64,000 bases of DNA, from positions 1-64,000 of the forward strand of contig JAUGWO010000190.1 in NCBI GenBank assembly GCA_049724395.1, written 5' to 3'. The notes below the pieces were generated by a model. It did not search any database. It was not told where the DNA came from and saw only the letters and a list, made by a program, of their open reading frames with translations. Positions 58,164 to 64,000 of the stretch are shown piece by piece; position 1 is the stretch's first letter; the number at the start of each line of letters is the position of its first letter. This DNA comes from Spongospora subterranea f. sp. subterranea. Taxonomy: Eukaryota; Endomyxa: Phytomyxea; Phytomyxea; Plasmodiophorida. Made by a program: the position numbers and the translations under genes.

Positions 58164-59358
58164 TCGCCACCTCCTAATTTGCAATTTCGCCACCTCAATG
58201 GTCAGGTGATTTTAGAAAATAAACCATTGATTCCAACATGACTCAGGAACACCCCCGCGAATAATGCACCTTATTCCTTATCTGGAGATATTTTGAGACT
58301 TGATGTGGGGCATGGCGATAGCAGTGATGATGTGATAAAATGGGATGACGAGGGTAACAGGGGTGTCAGTGGGGGATTCACATGGCGATAGCAGTGATAT
58401 TGATGGGGTGGAGAGACGAGGCCCCCTTATCACCAAAACAGATAAAACTGAAAGGGGTTTCAGAAACAAACAAATCGAAAAGTAAGATCCTTAAAACAAC
58501 AAAAAATCACAGGTCTCTCCAGTGGGGGAATATTCAATGGCAATCTGATATCATCGTACCCCGCTCACCGTAATCGACTAAATCGTGGATCCCGCGGTTG
58601 AGGATGCCCATGTCGTTCAGGTTATACCACCGAAATGTTGTACACTGGAGACAAATACTGGATTGACAAAGCAGTGAACGTGCCCGCCTGTGTGCTGCTT
58701 TCACAATGGACTCAGAAACATTTTTGCCATATTGGTAGCTAGCCCTTCTTCCCAGACAGATTTGTTTTTTGCCTTAAAAAGTAGTAAGGGTAGAGTTTCC
58801 ATCAACAAGCACTGTAAAAGTGACCTTATCCATATTGGTCTTGCAGAAATGTTTCTCCCATTCTTGCGGCAGCAGTCTGGCTTTCGTCATATTTGGAATG
58901 GTCGGATGGGTTACAGTACTTCACAATTGTGTTTGAGCAAAAAATCCCGGACAAACATGTCGACTAAGGGGGATTCTTCCTTGGTGTCGAACAAGGTCGG
59001 CGGGATACATCTGGGAAACTTCCCCGCAAGTCTTTCTTCGTTCGTCCATTTTCTTCACGGGCGCGCCGAAATCACGTGTACACGTCATGATTTTATAGTA
59101 AAAACATGTTGACAACGAATGGACGGTTTCTCCGTTACTGTGGTGACAAAATTCCTCAAATAGCGTTACACGTCATTTTACAGTTGTTACAGTGAACACG
59201 CTACCACTGTCTTGGGTATACACATCAGTCATCGGGGACTACAGTGGTGCAACGATGAAAGGAGGACCCGTGCGCAACCTGTTGGTACTGTAGTTCTATG
59301 GTACGTGTGAGGACTGAGGTGGAATATTATCAGTAATTGGCATACTTAGTGGGGTGAA
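58164..59358. other. Intergenic, short direct repeat, no recognised gene
   Basis: CATGGCGATAGCAGTGAT occurs at about 58312 and 58380. Frames at 58690-59112 on both strands show no domain. The region must contain promoters for the secreted protein and V-ATPase H, which are divergent. Confidence 0.45.
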
Positions 59359-61248
59359 ATGAGCACCTTAATAGAGCATAGGTTGTCGCTGTCCGGTTTC
59401 GAACCTGACCCGACCGACTCGATCCCGCTCGATAATGACGCTGTTATTGCTCGCTCTGCCCAAATTGATTGGGCACCCCTTTCCCCGCTTCTTTCTCCTG
59501 CTCAAATTTCGTTGATAAATGAGGCGCCGGATCATCAATACAATAGTCAGGTACTCCTCATGGATTGTCTGGGGGCGTCCAATACACCTGGTTTACATTA
59601 GTAGTTCACTGAATCGTGATCCCTAACACGATTATTATTTTACAGAATGCAATGCCACTTGTTGAGGCACTGTTGACCTGCCTGAAAAAGTGCACTAAAG
59701 AGGATATCGTACAGTTTACACTCGTTATAATCGAAGAACTTCTCCAACGTTGGTTTACCTATATGTAAAACCGCTCTCATATCCACTCTGGGTCTTGTAT
59801 GAGTCAGGTCAAGATGATATCGCCCCGTTATTTTATTCACAACAAACCCCACAAGCAGATATATACTCGTTATTTCTTAGGTTGGATAGGCGCTGTGTTG
59901 CTTTAACCTTCTTTAACAATCTTTTAGGATTCTTGGAAGAAGCAATTATCGTCCTTTTACGATCAACAGAGCCTGCTCGGTTCTCTCCCCTATTATTCAG
60001 GTAATAGCTCCCAATATATCTCCCGTCTGTTAATCTGACTGAAATGAAGTTTGGTCCTATCAGATGATGCTGAAATGTTAAAGTCTGCTTCACAGTTCGG
60101 TTTGTGGCTCGGTGCAAAGGTTTCCGACGTTAGCGATGGGTGGGCTTCTGGTTCCGTTCTATTGCCTAGTCTAAATGTGCTCATGGACATAGTTGCCATA
60201 ACATGGCCATGATGTCGCTCAAAATTTTCTTAAAACAGAAGTCGATCCAAACTCAGTTTGCTGAAGAAGGCGGTCTCTCAGTGTAATTTTACTGATTCTG
60301 CACTAGAAATCATATTAAGTACTGAGTTACAGATTAGCTCAAAAACTTCAATCAGAATCCTCCAGGAATACTCAACTTGTCTATCAATGCGCGTTTTGCC
60401 TCTGGATTCTCTCGTTCAATGTAAGTTTTTGTTGTTTAGTTGATCATATTCTTATTTCCAATGAAGGAGAGTGTTCTACCGATGCTGGTCCGGGACAATA
60501 TTGTCCCTGTCCTCGTCAGTACGCTTCAATCCGTATCAAGAGATAAGGTGGCTCGGGTGATTCTCTGTTGTTTAAGGGTAGCCAGGACGGTTTTTTTTAT
60601 ATTACATCTTGATTGAATTTATTCAGAATATCACTGGTAAACATCAATTCAATGAGATTCTGCTCGGTCTCAATGTTCTGCCAATACTGGATGCAGTTGA
60701 GCTTCGCACATCTGTTAAGGATCCTGAAATGCACGAAGACTTGACATGCATCCGCACTGAACTTCTCAAAGACGTCAAGAAGTTTTCGTAATATGTCTCC
60801 TGGTAATAGTGTTGTTTGTGAGTACTCATTTGTCGGAAGGTCATTCGAGGTGTTTCGTCAAGAACTGTTTAGGGACAACCTGAAGTGGAGCCCTGTTCAT
60901 ACTCAGTCATTCTGGGAAGAGAATTTCTCAAGGTGTGATGCTGACGGATTTGCTGTGATCAAGCGGTATTGCAGGTTTCTGGCACGATTCTATACATTGT
61001 TTTGAAGCTGTTACAGATTGATAGAATTGCTCGATTCTTCAGATTCGAGAACAATAGCAATAGCTTGTTTTGATCTTGGCGAGTTCGCGCGTTTCTATCC
61101 GTCCGGAAGACAAATCGTCCGGACCCTTGGCGGGCAGGAGAAACTAATGCAGAGAATGTCCCATGAAAGCCCAGATGTTCAGCAGCATGCACTACTCTGC
61201 GTCCAAAAGCTGATGATTAATAACTGGAGCGGTCTTCAGAGACAGTAG
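59359..61248 (+). CDS. V-type proton ATPase subunit H
   Basis: Regulatory HEAT/armadillo-like subunit of the V1 sector that couples and silences the vacuolar proton ATPase (yeast Vma13). The N-terminal exons (ATG 59359) have DWAPLSPLLSPAQISLI and, further on, TCLKKCTKEDIVQFTLVII. The C-terminal half is diagnostic: LKWSPVHTQSFWEENFSRCD, LIELLDSSDSRTIAIACFD, LGEFARFYPSGRQIVR and LGGQEKLMQRMSHESPDVQ, ending ALLCVQKLMINNWSGLQRQ. Eight or so short introns are needed. Confidence 0.92.
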
Positions 61249-61834
61249 CTGTGTAGCGATGTCAGCCTCAATATTTTGGATCATTTCGCAGAAGGTTCAG
61301 CATCTTTTAAAAATAAAGCAGTTGATATGTTGCTTTAGGCTCGAACATCAAGGAATGTCAGGACAATGAAGTAAGGCGGTGAAAAACCGAGACAGATCCA
61401 TACATAACATGTCAGCAATTGAACCCCGCGAAGACGAGCGTGAAAGGTGCTATAGAAATAAAAGAATGAAAGAAAGGGCACTTTATGCTTGTCAACCAAA
61501 TGACAAGCCAGGCAAAGATTCCTGTTCGTGGGTTGCTAAAGGGACACTGAACATTGAAACCCACAGAATAATCAACGATTATATTTAATTGTTATTGAGG
61601 ACAGTTGTCTCAATTTAGACTAATTGTAGGCGCTCTAGTGCCATTTTCTGACTTGACTCCCATAATTGCTCCTAAAACACCATCGCTATTCAGCAATTGG
61701 AAATACCGTTATGAATAGTGATAGACTCACTCCTTGCTAGGGCGACAGGATGGCGATCCTTTCTCGCAGATAGCATTCTTGGGCTCGGGGATCTATTCCA
61801 GTAGACGATTCAGTCCCAATAACTTAGCAATATT
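61249..61834. other. 3' flanks of V-ATPase H and the YGK/YVK repeat gene
   Basis: A 69-codon plus-strand frame at 61379-61588, rich in Arg, Lys and Glu with three Cys, might be an exon of a small protein, but it has no match I know and no clear start context. Confidence 0.4.
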
Positions 61835-63281
61835 TCATGGCGATACCTGATATTCTTCAGGGAGTGGGGTACTAGGCACCTTAACGACAGGATATTCTTG
61901 ATACATTTTGTGTTTGGAGTGAGAAAACCAGTTCCACGGGGCCAGGTGGTAAAGAACCCCATGGTCATGATCTTTGTTTTTCTTACCATAGGCGCCTTCT
62001 TTGTTCTGCTTGCCATAGGCGCCTCCTTCCTTCTGCTTGCCATAGGCAATTTCTTCCTTCCGCTTGACATAGGCGTCTCCTTCCTTCTGCTTGCCATAGG
62101 CAATTTCTTCCTTCCGCTTGACATAGGCGTCTCCTTCCTTCTGCTTGCCATAGGCAATTTCTTCCTTCCGCTTGACATAGGCGTCTCCTTCCTTCTGCTT
62201 GCCATAGGCAATTTCTTCCTTCCGCTTGACATAGGCGTCTCCTTCCTTCTGCTTGCCATAGGCAATTTCTTCCTTCCGCTTGACATAGGCGTCTCTTTCC
62301 TTCTGCTTGCCATAGGAGCCTCCTTCCTTCTGCTTGCCATAGGCAATTTCTTCCTTCCGCGTGCCATAGGCGCCTTCTTCGTTCTGCTTGCCATAGGCGC
62401 CTTCTTCCTTCTGCATGCCATAGGATTCTACTTTTTTCAGCTTTCCATAGGCGCCTTCGCTGTCATTGTTTCCATAGCCATCCTCTTGGTCGTTGTATTC
62501 GTAAGATTCGTCTTCCTCGTTGATTTCATACGATTCGTCATCCTCCTTGTTTTCGGTCGATTCGTCTTTCTCATTATTTCTGTACCCGTCCTTCTTCTCA
62601 GGCTTTCCATATCCATCTTCCTTTTCACGGTTTCCATATCCGTCTTCCTTCTCACGATTTTCATATCCACCTTCATCATAATCGTCTTCTTGATAGTAAT
62701 CGCTGGAGTAACCATCGTTTCCGCCCTCTTGATAATCCATCCCCGCCTCGTTTGCCTTTGTGCTCTATCTTGCTGGCATAATCCTCACCAACTAAGAACT
62801 TGTAAAGTTTGGCGCGTTCCTCATTGTTTCGAATACGCTCCTCGCGCGTTAGTTTTCGTTGATATTCAAACTTTTGTACAATGCTTGATGGCACTTTTTT
62901 ACCAAAGGCGAGATCGTTTTTTCGATTATAACTACGAACCATGGCGTGCATGGACTCGTGAATAGCTCTCTGATCAACATTAACGCTTCGAACATCATTT
63001 GAGCAGCTATCAAGCACATCATCAGCCTTGTGCACGAACGTGATGATATCGGTTTTCCAATTGTAAATCGGCTCATTGCCATATGTCTTGGGGGAATCAT
63101 ATCCGGTTGCAGAGGGTACTTGGGATGATGAGCCATGTTCAGGATTAGCTGACCTAAATAGAGTAACCCGAGATAGTATTCAGAATACGGATCAACAGCA
63201 CAATATACAATAGAATCACTACCCGATATTGGTGGTCAGTACAATACAGAATATTGCAGCATTACACAGTATGGCCTTCAT
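61835..63281 (-). CDS. Secreted YGK/YVK-repeat protein with 59-nt signal-peptide exon
   Basis: Exon 1 from the second of two adjacent ATGs (63281) is 59 nt (63223-63281) and encodes MKAILCNAAIFCIVLTTNI plus two bases. The 69-bp phase-2 intron is 63154-63222. Exon 2 continues SANPEHGSSSQVPS, then DIITFVHKADDVLDS and AIHESMHAMVRSYN. A frame change between about 62760 and 62790 must be bridged; a 28-bp GT-AG interval there would do it, otherwise it is a true frameshift. The last part is acidic (YYQEDDYDEGGYE), then tandem 18-residue units AYGKQKEGDAYVKRKEEI. It shares the YGK core with the gene at 43944-45482. No known family is recognised. Confidence 0.72.
62000..62430. repeat. 54-bp coding minisatellite
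   Basis: Units of 54 bp (AATTTCTTCCTTCCGCTTGA at the start) encode the 18-residue YGK/YVK repeat; about five near-identical units are flanked by half-units. The opposite strand is open for 355 codons with hydrophobic residues only because of this repetition. Confidence 0.93.
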
Positions 63282-64000
63282 CATCGTCTCAACGTCTGTC
63301 CTGCCCAATTGCTTGTGAGATACAGAGTGAGCCAAGCGAGGTGTCTCGCCATCGCTTATATTGCCGGGCAGCGATCCCCCGTTCTCCTCGCGTATCTGTC
63401 AACCTGTCGCCCGATCAGATATTTCCCCTCGATCGGTGTGTCAGGATCAGTTATTGATTGAGTGTTCGGTCCAATTCCCGCCAACCCACAAGTATCCACA
63501 AGTCCCTCCTTTATCACTCTGTTTCGTTTCACCCAAGTCCCTCCTTTATCACTCTATTTCGTTTCACCCCTGTCGTATATACCTGGCGATACATCACAGT
63601 CACAGCCCAGCCCACTACAGTCAGTGATGTGTCACTGAGGATTGACACCTTGTGTGTGTCGCCATATCATCCAACTATTTCAGCTCAACTGAACAGAATC
63701 TTTTTTGGACCCTACAGTAGGTCCTCGTCAACTATCTTCATCGTCGCTTGCCAACATTAACCTGTCTGTCCGCTCTCCCGTGAACGCTTTCTATAAGGCG
63801 ACTCGTAATAGATCATCGTGTCTCAACGCTTAAAGGAAAAAACAAAGTTGGAATAACGCTCAAGAACGGGTTTCGTTGTCGACTTGGGCATTGAATCGAA
63901 TATAAATCAATACAGTGAAAAAAGCGGTGCCATGTGCTGATGAGAGAAAATTTTCTGCATTTTCACTTCTCTGTCGAGCGGGATTGATCCAGCGATCCGA
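63282..64000. other. Upstream region of the last secreted gene, with a tandem duplication
   Basis: A 36-bp stretch (CAAGTCCCTCCTTTATCACT...) is repeated directly at about 63498 and 63534 with one difference. No gene was recognised up to the window end. Confidence 0.55.

Noticed and set aside
58690-59115. Frames considered as a transposase remnant
   Set aside because: No catalytic block or terminal repeats could be found on either strand.
61898-62965. 355-codon plus-strand hydrophobic frame resembling a membrane protein
   Set aside because: It is the antisense of the 54-bp coding array; hydrophobicity comes from complementing Lys/Glu codons, and the other strand has a signal peptide and spliced start.
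1-64000. tRNA or rRNA genes
   Set aside because: I looked for TTCGA-containing T-loops with matching stems; candidates (for example near 18045 and 59400) lie in coding exons and lack the rest of a cloverleaf.

Overview
The window is eukaryotic nuclear DNA. Its genes are split by many short GT-AG introns (mostly about 45-70 bp), intergenic spaces are small, and about half the length is mobile-element debris, inverted duplications and minisatellites. Conserved genes include V-type proton pyrophosphatase, the augmin subunit HAUS6, NatC auxiliary subunit NAA35, a RhoGEF-PH-zinc-finger protein, a TMEM115-like Golgi protein, CPSF73, valyl-tRNA synthetase, uL16, V-ATPase subunit H, an AFG1-like ATPase and a MiaB/CDK5RAP1-like methylthiotransferase. 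Augmin together with a plant-type (AVP2-like) pyrophosphatase, a mariner element with plant-type ends, and secreted low-complexity repeat proteins suggest a free-living or parasitic protist, not a fungus or animal. A rhizarian such as a plasmodiophorid fits, but that placement is inference from gene content only.

Layout. 0-2 kb: a MULE DNA transposon followed by an inverted copy of part of its own gene. 3-6.8 kb: RhoGEF and HAUS6, tail to tail. 6.8-10.7 kb: no recognised gene, one long hairpin repeat. 10.7-12.6 kb: NAA35. 12.9-13.8 kb: inverted repeat and minisatellite. 13.9-19.3 kb: pyrophosphatase, cytochrome b5, TMEM115-like. 20.3-31.4 kb: CPSF73 and ValRS (divergent), membrane-anchored aspartyl protease, uL16. 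31.5-43.7 kb: repeat island with a mariner-like element, fossil Ty3/gypsy chromovirus pieces, an unknown three-copy family and several large inverted duplications. 43.9-63.3 kb: four minus-strand genes for secreted repeat-rich proteins, interleaved with methylthiotransferase, AFG1, two large minisatellites and V-ATPase H.

Most interesting are three of the secreted-protein genes (starts 46845, 58163 and 63281, all minus). Each has a first exon of exactly 59 nt that encodes only a signal peptide and ends in a phase-2 intron. A weakly similar helical segment follows, then a protein-specific low-complexity tail. This looks like a modular secreted (effector-like) family built on one exon template. 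The second recurring theme is long inverted duplications (eight in 64 kb), several of them duplicating the 3' part of a mobile-element gene, which could supply hairpin RNA. The two proton pumps (pyrophosphatase and V-ATPase H) would act on the same acidic compartments; the other conserved genes are unrelated housekeeping functions.
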